The notes beneath the pieces were generated by a model, which ran no database searches, was not told the origin of the DNA, and saw only the letters and a list, made by a program, of their open reading frames with translations. This document shows, one piece after another, positions 1-9,403 of a DNA stretch of 64,000 bases (its first letter is position 1; each line of letters begins with the position of its first letter). The stretch spans positions 4,242,501 to 4,306,500 of the forward strand of contig NZ_CP157743.1 of NCBI RefSeq assembly GCF_030717995.2, read 5' to 3'. The DNA is from Methylomarinum sp. Ch1-1 (GTDB lineage: Bacteria > Pseudomonadota > Gammaproteobacteria > Methylococcales > Methylomonadaceae). The position numbers and the translations under genes were made by a program.

Positions 1-1194
1 AGTTAATAACTCTATCCAATGCACGACCTTGGCGCCGCCGGCCTGCAAATGGCTCAGGCAACCGATATTGGCGGTCGCGATCAAGTCAGGTTGTCCGGCT
101 TGCAAATTGGCTAACTTATTGCGTTGCAATTGCGTCGCCAGTTCCGGTTGCAATAAGGAATAAACGCCGGCCGAGCCACAACATAAATGACTATCGCGCA
201 CCGGCGTCAAATGATAGCCGATGCGCGTTAAAATCGACTCGACCCTGCCATTCAGTTGTTGTCCATGCTGCAGAGTACAGGGAGAATGGAAGGCGATTTT
301 TTCGCCGTCCGCCTTGAATCCTGACAAGTCTTCGTCGCCAATGACTTCGCCAATATCCTTGACCACCCCTGCAAAGCGGCGCGCCTTGTCCCGATAAGCC
401 GGGTCGCGTTCCAACAACTTGTCATAATCCTTGACGGTGACGCCACAACCGCTGGCCGTCATCACCACCGCCTCCGCTCCCTGTTCGATATAGGGCCAAC
501 AGGCGTCGATATTGCGCCGCGCCAGCTCCCTGGCTTGCTGATGGTCATGCAGATGATAGGGCAACGCGCCGCAACAACCACTGTTTTCCACCGCCAACAG
601 CGAGATCCCGAGCCTATCCAACACCTTGGCCGCCGCGACATCGATTGCCGGCGCCAATTCCGCTTGCACACAGCCCACCAACACCAACATCTGACGGCGA
701 TGCCGGCGAGTAGGCCATGGCGTCGTGGCCGCCTTAGGCGGAATTTTGCCGCGCAAAGACTTCGGCAGTATGGGGCGCAACAAGCGGACCAACTGCAGCA
801 GCCGCCGAAAACGCTGCCGATAGGGCAAAATGCGCCGCAAGCCATGACGCCGCCAATGCTCGAATAAGGAGCGCGCCACTCTTTCCTCGACGATCTTTCC
901 GCCCAGGTCCAGTAAACGTCCGTACTGGACTCCGGAAGGACAGGTGGTTTCGCAAGAACGGCAATTCAAGCAACGGTCCAAATGCCGCTGCGTCAGTTTA
1001 CTGACCGGACCGCCTTCCAGGGCCTGCTTCAGCAGATAAATGCGCCCGCGCGGACCGTCCCGTTCATCGCCCAGCAGTTGATAGGTCGGGCAGGTGGCAT
1101 TGCAAAAGCCGCAATGCACACAGGCGCGCAATATGGCGGCCAGCTCATCGTGCTCCGGTCGTTGTTTGACGAAATCGGCCAGTCGCGTTTGCAT
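1..1194 (-). CDS. glcF: Glycolate oxidase iron-sulfur subunit GlcF (3' end off window)
   Basis: The reading frame is open from the ATG at 1194 to the window edge (398 codons), close to full length for GlcF (about 400 residues), so only the last few codons are missing. Near the N-terminus are two ferredoxin-like 4Fe-4S motifs, CVHCGFCNATCP and CLNCRSCETTCP, as expected for the electron-transfer subunit that pairs with the GlcD/GlcE flavoproteins to oxidise glycolate to glyoxylate at the membrane. It starts directly after the glcE stop codon, so the two are one transcript. In a methanotroph it would clear phosphoglycolate-derived glycolate or feed serine-cycle intermediates (inference). glcD is not immediately upstream of glcE, unlike the E. 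coli order. Confidence 0.93.
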   Translation of the reverse strand, partial: MQTRLADFVKQRPEHDELAAILRACVHCGFCNATCPTYQLLGDERDGPRGRIYLLKQALEGGPVSKLTQRHLDRCLNCRSCETTCPSGVQYGRLLDLGGKIVEERVARSLFEHWRRHGLRRILPYRQRFRRLLQLVRLLRPILPKSLRGKIPPKAATTPWPTRRHRRQMLVLVGCVQAELAPAIDVAAAKVLDRLGISLLAVENSGCCGALPYHLHDHQQARELARRNIDACWPYIEQGAEAVVMTASGCGVTVKDYDKLLERDPAYRDKARRFAGVVKDIGEVIGDEDLSGFKADGEKIAFHSPCTLQHGQQLNGRVESILTRIGYHLTPVRDSHLCCGSAGVYSLLQPELATQLQRNKLANLQAGQPDLIATANIGCLSHLQAGGAKVVHWIELLT

Positions 1195-2277
1195 TTACCA
1201 GTCCAGGTACAGTCGTTGAGGATTGAAAATCCCTAAGGGATCGAAGGTCTTTTTAACTCGATGCTGCAGCTCCCTGAGCTTGCCGTGCAGCGGCTGGAAC
1301 AGCTGGCCGCGGCTGTCGCCATTTCTGAACAGCGTGGCGTGGCCGTTGGCGGCCGCCGCCGCGGCGAAAACTTTCTCGGCCGGTTCCTCACTGTTCAGCC
1401 AGCGTAAGGCCCCGCCCCAATCGAAATAACGGTCGCCGGTCAACGCCAGTTCAGGCGTCGCCGGCGCCAGCGAAATCCGCCACAGCGGCTGATCGGACTG
1501 AAAGAAATCCAGGCGTTGTTCGATCAAGTCATGCCAGTATTGGCCGTCATCGGCCAGCACCTCGCCACCGATTTTCTGCGCCGCCGCCCGCACCGCCTTG
1601 TCCGCGCCCGACAAGCGCACATATAGCAGTTCACCATCAAAACTGAGCGCGGAAAGCGGCAATGACTGCAACGCCAATTGCTGCATTTTCTCCATCGCCG
1701 CGGCCTTTGCTAGGCTGAAAACGCAGCTCATTTCCCGTTGCGGAATCGGCAACACTTTCAATGAGGCTTGCAATAAAACGCCTAGAGTACCCATCGCACC
1801 GACCATCAGTCTGGAGACATCATAGCCGGCCACGTTTTTCATCACCTCACCGCCGAAAGTGGCTATCTCTCCGCGACCATCGATGATCCTGCAACCCAAC
1901 ACAAAATCGCGCGCCGAACCGCTAAAAGGCCGTCGACTGCCGGAAAAACCGCAGGCAATCGCGCCACCGAGCGTCGCCGTGCCGGCGAAAAACGGCGGTT
2001 CAAAGGCCAGCATCTGCCCCTGCTCGGCCAGCATTTGGCGAATCTCGACCAATGGAGTGCCGGCCCTGGCGGTGATGACCAACTCCTCCGGATGATAACT
2101 GACGATGCCGCGATGTCCGCCGACATCGAGATCGACCCCCTGAGCCTTACGCCCGTAAAAAGACTTGCTGTTGCCGGCGACGATATTAACCGGCGTCCGT
2201 TCGGCGACAGCGTTTTCGACCGCCTGTTGTATCCGTCGGGACTGGTCGCATGAGCCCATATCGCAACTATTCAGCAT
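1195..2277 (-). CDS. glcE: Glycolate oxidase FAD-binding subunit GlcE
   Basis: This 360-residue protein carries an N-terminal FAD-binding (PCMH/FAD_binding_4) fold: the ITARAGTPLVEIRQML, ATLGGAIACGFSG and MKNVAGYDVSRLMVGAMGTLG segments are typical of GlcE/GlcD flavin domains, and the length suits GlcE rather than the longer GlcD. Its stop codon abuts the glcF start, so translation is probably coupled. It lies downstream of csiV on the same strand with about 90 bases between them. The ATG at 2277 was used; an in-frame ATG six codons later is possible. GlcE works with GlcD and GlcF in the glycolate dehydrogenase complex; glcD must lie elsewhere. Confidence 0.93.
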   Translation of the reverse strand: MLNSCDMGSCDQSRRIQQAVENAVAERTPVNIVAGNSKSFYGRKAQGVDLDVGGHRGIVSYHPEELVITARAGTPLVEIRQMLAEQGQMLAFEPPFFAGTATLGGAIACGFSGSRRPFSGSARDFVLGCRIIDGRGEIATFGGEVMKNVAGYDVSRLMVGAMGTLGVLLQASLKVLPIPQREMSCVFSLAKAAAMEKMQQLALQSLPLSALSFDGELLYVRLSGADKAVRAAAQKIGGEVLADDGQYWHDLIEQRLDFFQSDQPLWRISLAPATPELALTGDRYFDWGGALRWLNSEEPAEKVFAAAAAANGHATLFRNGDSRGQLFQPLHGKLRELQHRVKKTFDPLGIFNPQRLYLDW

Positions 2278-2367
2278 GCGTTAGTTTTGATGCGTAATAT
2301 CTTCATGTAAGCTCCGACAGCCTGAGAAATCAACAACCTACTCCTGCAATTGAGGAAACACACCCTA

Positions 2368-2898
2368 TCAAGACAACGGCGAAATCCGAGCGATGACACC
2401 GAATTTAGGGTGATCCAGATAATGAATCTCGTTCAGCTTGAAACGGCGCTTCTCATTGAGACGATAAATCACCCACCCCTCCGGGCTGTATTCCAGGTCG
2501 GTGACCATATGTAGATAATGACCGCGCTGCAGGCGGAAATAGCCATTGAGGCTGCCGTCCGGACTTTGAATTTGCACGGCGGCGCCGAGTCTGTCGGCCT
2601 TGATTTCCTGAGTCCAGGCGACATGCAACAAGGGACGATAACCGGGAGTTCGCTCCAATTTGGCGTAAATGCCGCTCAGACTCCGGTATTGCGCAGCCAC
2701 CTGCTGATAGCTGCCGAGATCGGCTAACCTGGTCGGCCATTCGATTTCGCTGTCGACCTGATCGAACACTTCGCTGTTCGGCATATCCTGGGCAAAGACC
2801 ACCAGTTCTATTTTAAAGGTCTTGCTATCGGCCTGTAGAGCGGCGCTGAAAAAGCCGATCAGCAATAGCATCAGGGTATTAAAGCATCTTTTTTCCAT
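2368..2898 (-). CDS. csiV: CsiV-family exported protein
   Basis: This is a 176-residue protein with a signal peptide (about residues 1-23, ending ALQA). It begins the mature part with FKIELVVFAQDMPNSEVFDQ, the hallmark opening of the CsiV family, and ends with ...YLDHPKFGVIARISPL, also family-typical. CsiV proteins are periplasmic and in Vibrio cholerae are needed to resist non-canonical D-amino acids. The gene starts one base after the mfd stop codon. The mfd-csiV pairing is common in gammaproteobacteria, which supports the call. Residues 24-50 and 150-176 are the most recognisable parts; the role here is inferred from the family. Confidence 0.82.
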   Translation of the reverse strand: MEKRCFNTLMLLLIGFFSAALQADSKTFKIELVVFAQDMPNSEVFDQVDSEIEWPTRLADLGSYQQVAAQYRSLSGIYAKLERTPGYRPLLHVAWTQEIKADRLGAAVQIQSPDGSLNGYFRLQRGHYLHMVTDLEYSPEGWVIYRLNEKRRFKLNEIHYLDHPKFGVIARISPLS

Positions 2899-2899
2899 G

Positions 2900-5800
2900 T
2901 TAAGCCGCCTCCGGTGTCAGCTTGTCCAGTAATCGTTTCAGGAAGTCCAACTTATCGTCCAGACTTTCGAAGCTATGAGTGAATCTGAGTTTATCGGCGC
3001 CATCGAACTTGTACTGTTGCGCCTGGCTCTGTATCAACTCGATCAGCGCCGCGGTATTGATGTTCGGCTCCTTATTGAAAATCACCCGGCCGCCGGTCGC
3101 GGTGGCTTCGATTTTACGGATGCCCAACTCGGCCGCCAGTTGTTTTAATTCGGTCACGCTGAACAGCGCCTTAACCGGCTCCGGCAATAGACCGAAGCGG
3201 TCGATCATTTCCACCTTCAGCGCGCGCAAATCATCGGCCGTTTCGGCGCTGGCGATGCGCTTATACAACACCAGACGAGCATGAATATCGGGCAAATAAT
3301 CTTCCGGAATCAATGCCGCGGTCTGCACATCCACTTCCGGACCGGTTTCCAACGGCGCATCGAGTTCCGGCTGTTTGCCCGATTTCAACGCATTCACAGC
3401 CCTTTCCAGTAATTCGGTGTACAAGGTGAAGCCGATTTCCTGAATCTGTCCGCTCTGGTCTTCGCCGAGCAACTCGCCGGCGCCGCGTATCTCCATGTCG
3501 TGCGAGGACAACATGAAGCCGGCGCCCAGTTCCCCGGATGCTTCCACCGCTTCCAGCCGTTTCACCGCATCCTTGCTCATTAACGATTTCGGCGGCACGA
3601 TGAAATAGGCGTAAGCGCGATGATGGGAGCGCCCGACCCTTCCGCGCAATTGATGTAATTGCGCCAGTCCCAGCTTATCGGCCCGATTGATGATGATGGT
3701 GTTGGCGCTGGGTATGTCGATACCGCTTTCGATGATCGTCGTGCTGATCAACATATTGAAGCGCTGATGATAAAAATCCAGCATGATCTGCTCCAGCTCG
3801 CGCTCCGCCATTTGCCCGTGAGCGATCTGGGCGCGCGCCTCCGGCACCAGCTTTTCCAGTTCTCGCGCCATTTTATCCATCGTCTTGACATCATTATGCA
3901 GAAAAAAAACCTGACCGCCGCGTTTAATTTCCCGTTGACAGGCTTCCTGTATCTGCGCGTCGATCCATTCGCTGATGAAGGTCTTGATGACGTGTCGATT
4001 GGGCGGCGGCGTCGCAATAATGGAGATATCACGCAGTCCCGACATCGCCATATTCAAAGTCCTCGGGATCGGCGTCGCGGTCAGGGTCAGCAGATCGAGT
4101 TCATGGCGCAGCTTCTTGAAATGTTCTTTTTGCCGCACGCCGAAGCGATGCTCCTCGTCGATGATGACCAGACCCAATGCCTTATATTTAATTTCCTTGG
4201 ACAGCAGCTTATGGGTGCCGATGACGATATCGACCTTGCCCTCGGCCAGATCCTCGGCAATCGCCTTCTGCTGTTTCGGCGTGTTGAAACGCGACATCAC
4301 CTCGACGCGCATCGGCCAATCGGCGAAGCGGTCGCGAAAATTCTGAAAATGCTGCTGCGCCAATAGCGTGGTCGGCACCAACACCGCCACTTGTTTGCCG
4401 CTTTGCACCGCGATAAAGGCCGCGCGCATCGCCACCTCGGTCTTGCCGAAACCGACATCGCCGCACACCACCCTGTCCATCGGCTGCGGACTGTGCATAT
4501 CGGCCAGTATCGCCTCGATCGCGGACTGCTGGTCGGGGGTTTCCTCAAACGGGAAGGCGCCGGCAAAGGCGTCATATTCGCTGTCATCGATGGCAAACTC
4601 GTGCCCCAACCTGGCCGCCCTTTTGGCGTGTATGTCCAGCAATTCGGCGGCCACGTCGCGGGCGCGCTCCATCGCTTTTTTCTTGGCCTTGCTCCACTGG
4701 TCGGTGCCCAGGCGATGCAACGGCGCATTTTCGGCGCTGACGCCGCTGTAGCGGCCGATCAACTGCAGCGACGAGACCGGCACATAGAGCTTGTCATGAT
4801 TGGCGTATTCCAGAGTCAAAAATTCCGCATCGATATCGCCGACCTTCAGAGTCTGCAACCCCAGATAGCGTCCGACGCCGTGCTCCTGATGCACGACCGG
4901 CGAGCCGACCGTCAACTCATTCAGATTATTGAAGACGTTTTCCAGCTCCTTAGCCGCGGACTGGCGTCTCCTGCGCCGCTGCTGAACTTTTTCGCCACTG
5001 AGCTGGCTTTCGGTGATGATGGCGATGGGAGGCTGTTCCAGTAACAAACCGTGATCCATCGGCGCGACTAGGATCGATAAAGACTGTTCGCTGTCGAGAA
5101 AATCCTGCCAGTCATCGACTTGCTTCAGACTCAACTTATGGCGTTTCAGCTTATCGATCAAGCCTTCCCGATGTCCCGCCGTTTCTGCGACAAACAGAAT
5201 CCGTCCGGTAAACGTTTCGACAAACTGACGCAAGCGTTGGGCCGGTTCTTTCAGGCGTGTATCGATGGCCAGTTCGGGCAGTGGCCGGCAATCGAAATGT
5301 TGTGATGTTTCTGTTTGCGCGCCGACCAAGACCCGCCTGAAGGGCAGGGTTTTTTGCCGCAACTGTTCGGCGCTCAGAAATAAGGTCGGGGGATCGAGCA
5401 GCGGTCGGTGCGGATCGTATTTACGCTGCTGAAAACGCTGTTCCGTCTCGGCGAAGAAATTTTCCGCCGCCTCGTCAAACTTGTCCGGCAACACCAGAAC
5501 CGTGCTCTCCGGCAGATAGGCGAACAGCGATTCGGTTCGCTCGACAAACAACGGCAGATAGTATTCGATACCGCCCGACGCCACCCCCTTGCTGACGTCC
5601 TGGTAAATCGGATTTTTCTCCGAGACTTCCGGAAAATGGGCCCGAAACGCCTGGCGAAAATGCTTGATCGCCTCATCGGTAAACGGAAACTCGCGCGCCG
5701 GAAACAGCTCCACCTTGTCGATTTTTTCCAGCGACATCTGCGTTTCCGGATCGAAGGTGCGGATAGACTCGATATCCTCGTCAAACAGCTCGATACGATA

Positions 5801-6349
5801 AGGCTTTTTACTGCCCATCGGAAACAAATCGACGATCGAGCCGCGCACGGCGAACTCGGCATGCTGATAAACCTGCGACACGCATTGATAGCCGACGGCT
5901 TCCAGTTTGGCCCGATTCAGTTCCAGGTTAAAGGCTCCGCCCACCTGCAATGAAAAACTGTTGGCCAGCACATGCTCGCGAGGCGCCAATCGATGCATTA
6001 AGGTAGGAACGGAAACCACCAACGCGCCGCGGCGAGTATCCGGCAATAAGGCCAATGTTCTCAGCCGCTCGGAAATGATCTCCGGCAGCGGCGAGAAAAC
6101 ATCGTAAGGCAAGGTCTCCCAATCCGGAAAATGCAAGATAGGGAAACGATTATTCAAGAAAAACGCTAATTCATGTTCAAGACGCAGCGCCGTCTGATTG
6201 TCCGGCGTGACGATGACGAATAGTCGCCGTTCTCGCTTGATCGCCGACGCCAGCGCCAGCGAATCGCCGCATCCTGTCAAACCGCTCCAATAAAAGGGCG
6301 TGGCGGGTTGTTGCGGCAGTTCGGGAGAAAACAAGTCGTTGGCAGGCAT
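2900..6349 (-). CDS. mfd: Transcription-repair coupling factor Mfd
   Basis: At 1149 residues this is full length for Mfd, the DNA translocase that removes RNA polymerase stalled at lesions and recruits UvrA. In order: a UvrB-like N-terminal module (about 1-340), the RNA-polymerase-interaction domain containing VHQEHGVGRYLGLQTL (about 490-560), a RecG-like SF2 motor with Walker A GDVGFGKTEVAMRAA, DEEH box IIDEEHRFGVRQKEH and TATPIPRTLNMAMSG, and a C-terminal TRCF domain that holds UvrA contacts. All helicase motifs are intact. It is followed one base later by csiV. No strong Shine-Dalgarno is visible before the ATG at 6349. Confidence 0.98.
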   Translation of the reverse strand: MPANDLFSPELPQQPATPFYWSGLTGCGDSLALASAIKRERRLFVIVTPDNQTALRLEHELAFFLNNRFPILHFPDWETLPYDVFSPLPEIISERLRTLALLPDTRRGALVVSVPTLMHRLAPREHVLANSFSLQVGGAFNLELNRAKLEAVGYQCVSQVYQHAEFAVRGSIVDLFPMGSKKPYRIELFDEDIESIRTFDPETQMSLEKIDKVELFPAREFPFTDEAIKHFRQAFRAHFPEVSEKNPIYQDVSKGVASGGIEYYLPLFVERTESLFAYLPESTVLVLPDKFDEAAENFFAETEQRFQQRKYDPHRPLLDPPTLFLSAEQLRQKTLPFRRVLVGAQTETSQHFDCRPLPELAIDTRLKEPAQRLRQFVETFTGRILFVAETAGHREGLIDKLKRHKLSLKQVDDWQDFLDSEQSLSILVAPMDHGLLLEQPPIAIITESQLSGEKVQQRRRRRQSAAKELENVFNNLNELTVGSPVVHQEHGVGRYLGLQTLKVGDIDAEFLTLEYANHDKLYVPVSSLQLIGRYSGVSAENAPLHRLGTDQWSKAKKKAMERARDVAAELLDIHAKRAARLGHEFAIDDSEYDAFAGAFPFEETPDQQSAIEAILADMHSPQPMDRVVCGDVGFGKTEVAMRAAFIAVQSGKQVAVLVPTTLLAQQHFQNFRDRFADWPMRVEVMSRFNTPKQQKAIAEDLAEGKVDIVIGTHKLLSKEIKYKALGLVIIDEEHRFGVRQKEHFKKLRHELDLLTLTATPIPRTLNMAMSGLRDISIIATPPPNRHVIKTFISEWIDAQIQEACQREIKRGGQVFFLHNDVKTMDKMARELEKLVPEARAQIAHGQMAERELEQIMLDFYHQRFNMLISTTIIESGIDIPSANTIIINRADKLGLAQLHQLRGRVGRSHHRAYAYFIVPPKSLMSKDAVKRLEAVEASGELGAGFMLSSHDMEIRGAGELLGEDQSGQIQEIGFTLYTELLERAVNALKSGKQPELDAPLETGPEVDVQTAALIPEDYLPDIHARLVLYKRIASAETADDLRALKVEMIDRFGLLPEPVKALFSVTELKQLAAELGIRKIEATATGGRVIFNKEPNINTAALIELIQSQAQQYKFDGADKLRFTHSFESLDDKLDFLKRLLDKLTPEAA

Positions 6350-6411
6350 GACTCTGAGCAGTTTATTGAAAACGGCTAATTATATACCTTGCGCCGACGC
6401 ATTTCATGGCG

Positions 6412-6993
6412 CTATTCCTCAAGATTCCCCAGCCACTCGGCTAAACGCACCAAGGCCCAGCCACGCAAGGCGATCTCGACACTGAGGCAGAAAGACAAAA
6501 TGGCGGTGGTCGGTTCTCCCGGCCATTGCACCCAAATCAAAAAACCCAGCAGAAAAGAGATGCCCCCGCCGATCATCGTCGGCTTGGTCGTGGCGAAATG
6601 GCCGGCATAGGCCCCGATCACCCTGAACAGCCCCTTAATCATCAAAAACACGGCAATCAGTATGCTCAATTTATAGGCGGGATAGTTCAGGCTAAACAGC
6701 ACGACCCAACCAACCACAAGGTCCAATATGGCGAATTGCAAATTGACATAAAATCGCGGCGTATTTCTGGAAATATAGGTATCGAAGGCCTCGACCACAC
6801 CGGTGAACAAGATGACGAAAGAGGCGACCGGCAGCCAGGCGTTTTTAAATGACATTATGCCGACATTCGGCGCAATAATGGTACCCAAAGCAATCAATAC
6901 ACCGATGCCCACCATTATATAGCCGCGGATATAGATCAGGTTTTTCTGCGGTAGAAACTGAGCGATTTCTTGTTTTGCCTCTGAGATTTTCAT
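6412..6993 (-). CDS. HdeD/DUF308-family membrane protein
   Basis: This 193-residue protein has about six hydrophobic helices in the arrangement of the HdeD/DUF308 family: pairs beginning RGYIMVGIGVLIALGTI, ASFVILFTGVVEAF, LDLVVGWVVLFSLN and ILIAVFLMIKGLFRVIGAY. An AGGAG ribosome-binding site lies seven bases before the start. The E. coli family member is linked to acid resistance, but many homologues have no known role, so function is uncertain. It is separated from mfd by about 60 bases and from the next gene by a repeat-rich gap. Confidence 0.75.
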   Translation of the reverse strand: MKISEAKQEIAQFLPQKNLIYIRGYIMVGIGVLIALGTIIAPNVGIMSFKNAWLPVASFVILFTGVVEAFDTYISRNTPRFYVNLQFAILDLVVGWVVLFSLNYPAYKLSILIAVFLMIKGLFRVIGAYAGHFATTKPTMIGGGISFLLGFLIWVQWPGEPTTAILSFCLSVEIALRGWALVRLAEWLGNLEE

Positions 6994-7268
6994 AACGCAC
7001 TCCTAAAATATTTATAGTATTCATCCGGAAAAACCAGCAATCCGGCGCGTTCTCCTTTTAGGCATTGGAAAAGCTATTTTCCAACTTTTTCTGGCTCAAT
7101 GACTCAACGCCATTGCACCAGTCGGCGCGTCCGTATACCGATTAATCTAGGACAGGATCGATTGGGGGAAGCTTTTGTCGCTCGATATACATCTACCCTG
7201 CGATGTATCCCCCAAAGCTGCTTATTTTAGTAAGCTATGGCAAATCCATTAAAAAAGATCCCCACAAG

Positions 7269-7775
7269 GTAACTACTCCCCCCCATTCGTAGGGTGGATG
7301 CGCCCTTCAGGCTTATCCACCCGGTGGGGCCATCCGACGGTTGCAATATAACGCGTAGGGCGGCTTCGCGAAGCAAGCCGCCAAAACCCGCCACACCGGG
7401 GGCAACATTGGCCATTATGCGTATCCAGGTGGATTGCCTGTCGGCGAATCCACCCTACGGTGGTTCACCCGACGATAACGACGCCAACGTAGCTAACGTA
7501 GGGTGGCTTCGCGAAGCAAGCCGCCAAACCTCGCGCCGTGGGCCAAAATTGGCCGTTGTGCGCATCAAAGGCAGGCACATCCACCCGACGGTTACAATGC
7601 CAACGTAACCAACGTAGGGCGGCTTCGCGAAGCAAGAAGCCGCCAAAAACCGCCACCGGGGCAAAATTAGCCGTTGTGCGTACCAGGCGGATTGCCTGGC
7701 GGCGAATCCACCAAAGATGCCGACCCGGTGGATGCGCTCCGCTTATCCACCCTACGAATGGGGATGAGTAGTTAC
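7269..7775. mobile_element. MITE-like element (family A ends) carrying a REP array, 8-bp target duplication
   Basis: The block begins GTAACTACTC and ends with its inverse GAGTAGTTAC, and the outer ~30 bases of each end, reading into the palindrome at CATTCGTAGGGTGGAT, are near-perfect inverted repeats. It is bounded by direct repeats CCCACAAG at 7261-7268 and 7776-7783, a clean 8-bp target-site duplication. Inside are at least five GTAG-headed palindromes: 7289-7322, 7355-7382, 7498-7525, 7614-7645 and, reversed, 7727-7755. They are of two types, GTAGGGTGGAT... and GTAGGGCGGCTTCGCGAAGC.... No transposase is encoded; apparent open frames here are repeat artefacts. Confidence 0.82.
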
Positions 7776-7832
7776 CCCACAAGTTAGGATACCCCCCTAA
7801 AAACTGAGAAACTTCAGTTAGTAAGTTATTTA

Positions 7833-8090
7833 GTAATTATTCAGCGTAGTTTTACTAAGAGGGAGTAGGTTATTGATTTATCGGGCTGTCTGCAACAGGC
7901 AGATTTTTGCTCCTGCAAAATCTGCATTTCCATCGTCCCTGACGGTCAGACGTTGCAGTCAGAGCTTACGCCGCACAGGGAAGTGCAAGTGCCGCGTGAG
8001 GCAGGATGCCGTTAGCTGCCATGGATGTATTCACGCGTCCCGAGAAATCAATGCCTACTGCCTAAAACCCGAAAGATACTGAATAGTTAC
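7833..8090. mobile_element. MITE-like element family A, copy without nested insert, 8-bp target duplication
   Basis: Left end GTAATTATTCAGCG and right end ATACTGAATAGTTAC are inverted repeats. The flanks GTTATTTA at 7825-7832 and 8091-8098 are an exact 8-bp target duplication. The interior matches the copy at 40737-40962 over most of its length but lacks that copy's ~73-bp palindrome, so at about 8030 (ATTCACGCGTCCC) it shows the empty site. There is no plausible coding content. With the preceding element it accounts for most of the 1.1-kb gap between the HdeD-like gene and queA; the remaining ~265 bases (6994-7260) show nothing clear beyond the promoter region of the HdeD-like gene. Confidence 0.85.
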
Positions 8091-8132
8091 GTTATTTATA
8101 GGTTATACCCTTACGCCGCTTACCGGTAAAAA

Positions 8133-9155
8133 TCAACTACTCAAGAACATCGCATCGCCGTAACTGAAGAAGCGGTATTGTTGTTCAATCGCATGCCGAT
8201 AAGCCTTCATCACCGGGTCATAGCCGGCGAAGGCGGCAATCAGCATCAGCAAGGTCGATTCCGGCAAATGGAAGTTGGTCAGCATCGCATCGACCGATTT
8301 GAATTGATAACCGGGCGTGATAAACAGATCGGTTTCGCCGAAACCGGCCTTTATTTGGCCACTGCGCGAGGCCGACTCCAACGCCCTGACCGCAGTGGTG
8401 CCGATGGCGATGACCCGCCCGCCCCGCTCGCGCGTTTGCTCGATCGCCGAGACGGTCTCGATGGAAACCGAATAAAATTCCTTATGCATGACATGCTCGG
8501 CCAGGTTTTCCACCCTGACCGGCTGAAAGGTGCCGCTACCGACGTGCAGCGTGACGAAGGTCTTGCCGACGCCGATTCGATCCAGCCTGTCCATCATCGC
8601 CTGATCGAAATGCAGACCCGCAGTCGGCGCGGCAACCGCACCGGATTCCTCGGCGAAAACGGTCTGATAACGACTTAAATCCTCTTCATCATCGGCTCGA
8701 TTAATATAAGGCGGCAACGGCATGTGACCGATCTGCGCCAGCATATCCGGTAAGGTTTGTCGACCGTTCGTCTGCAAACAGAACAAATCCCCTTCCCTGC
8801 CGGTGACGGTGCAGGAAAAACCGTTGTCCAGTTCGATCACGGCGCCTGCTTTCGGAGACTTGCTGGCACGCATGTGGGCGACGGCGCGCCGGTCATCGAG
8901 CACGCGTTCGATCAAGATTTCCACCTTGCCGCCGCTTTGTTTACGACCGAACAGGCGCGCCGGTATCACCTTGGTGTTGTTAAACACCAACAGGTCATCG
9001 GCGCTGATCAAGTCGGCAAAATCGATGAACATGCGGTCTTGCAATTCACCGCTATGTCTGTTCATGCATAGCATGCGGCTGGCGCTGCGCTCGGCCAGCG
9101 GCTTCTGCGCAATCAAGTGTTCCGGAAGATGGTAGTTAAAATCGTTTTTTTTCAT
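8133..9155 (-). CDS. queA: tRNA S-adenosylmethionine ribosyltransferase-isomerase QueA
   Basis: This 340-residue protein is full length for QueA, which transfers and isomerises the ribosyl group of S-adenosylmethionine onto preQ1-modified tRNA to give epoxyqueuosine. Family signatures are present from start to end: FNYHLPEHLIAQKPLAERSASR, LLVFNNTKVIPARLFG, AVAAPTAGLHFD, HVGSGTFQPVRVEN, GTTAVRALES, FITPGYQFKSVDAMLTNFHLPESTLLML and the C-terminal AFAGYDPVMKAYRHAIEQQYRFFSYGDAM. The tgt partner is not within the window on this strand. Upstream lies a transposable repeat at 9238. Confidence 0.97.
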   Translation of the reverse strand: MKKNDFNYHLPEHLIAQKPLAERSASRMLCMNRHSGELQDRMFIDFADLISADDLLVFNNTKVIPARLFGRKQSGGKVEILIERVLDDRRAVAHMRASKSPKAGAVIELDNGFSCTVTGREGDLFCLQTNGRQTLPDMLAQIGHMPLPPYINRADDEEDLSRYQTVFAEESGAVAAPTAGLHFDQAMMDRLDRIGVGKTFVTLHVGSGTFQPVRVENLAEHVMHKEFYSVSIETVSAIEQTRERGGRVIAIGTTAVRALESASRSGQIKAGFGETDLFITPGYQFKSVDAMLTNFHLPESTLLMLIAAFAGYDPVMKAYRHAIEQQYRFFSYGDAMFLSS

Positions 9156-9237
9156 TAGCCTGAGTCTTTTGTGAGCCTGAGCTCATCTTCATCGTTTCAG
9201 TAAACATTCAGTGTCTTTCAAACTGATGACATCTCGG

Positions 9238-9403
9238 CAGCAACTCCCACTTTGGCGTTCAAAAAGGGCATGGGGTGTGTTTGGCGAGGATGTCGGCAGC
9301 AAGGATGCTGCCGTCAAGCCCCCAGGGATGGGTTTACGGCGCTCCTCGACAGACACACCCCATGCCCTAAACACCGAAAAAATACTCAAACTGGGAATTG
9401 CTG
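9238..9403. mobile_element. MITE-like element family B, 9-bp target duplication
   Basis: A 166-bp imperfect palindrome with ends CAGCAACTCCCA and TGGGAATTGCTG and inner arms GGGCATGGGGTGTGT / ACACACCCCATGCCC. It is flanked by the 9-base direct repeat ACATCTCGG at 9229-9237 and 9404-9412. Copies occur at 62202-62435 and, decayed, 50348-50578. This copy lacks the nested palindrome present in the other two: the uninterrupted junction is at about 9330-9342 (GGGTTTACGGCGC). It fills the gap between the MinD-like gene and queA, close to the queA promoter. Confidence 0.85.

Noticed and set aside
7294-7782. Several open frames of 60-105 codons on both strands
   Set aside because: They run through palindromic REP sequences in opposite directions, have no ribosome-binding sites and translate the repeat.
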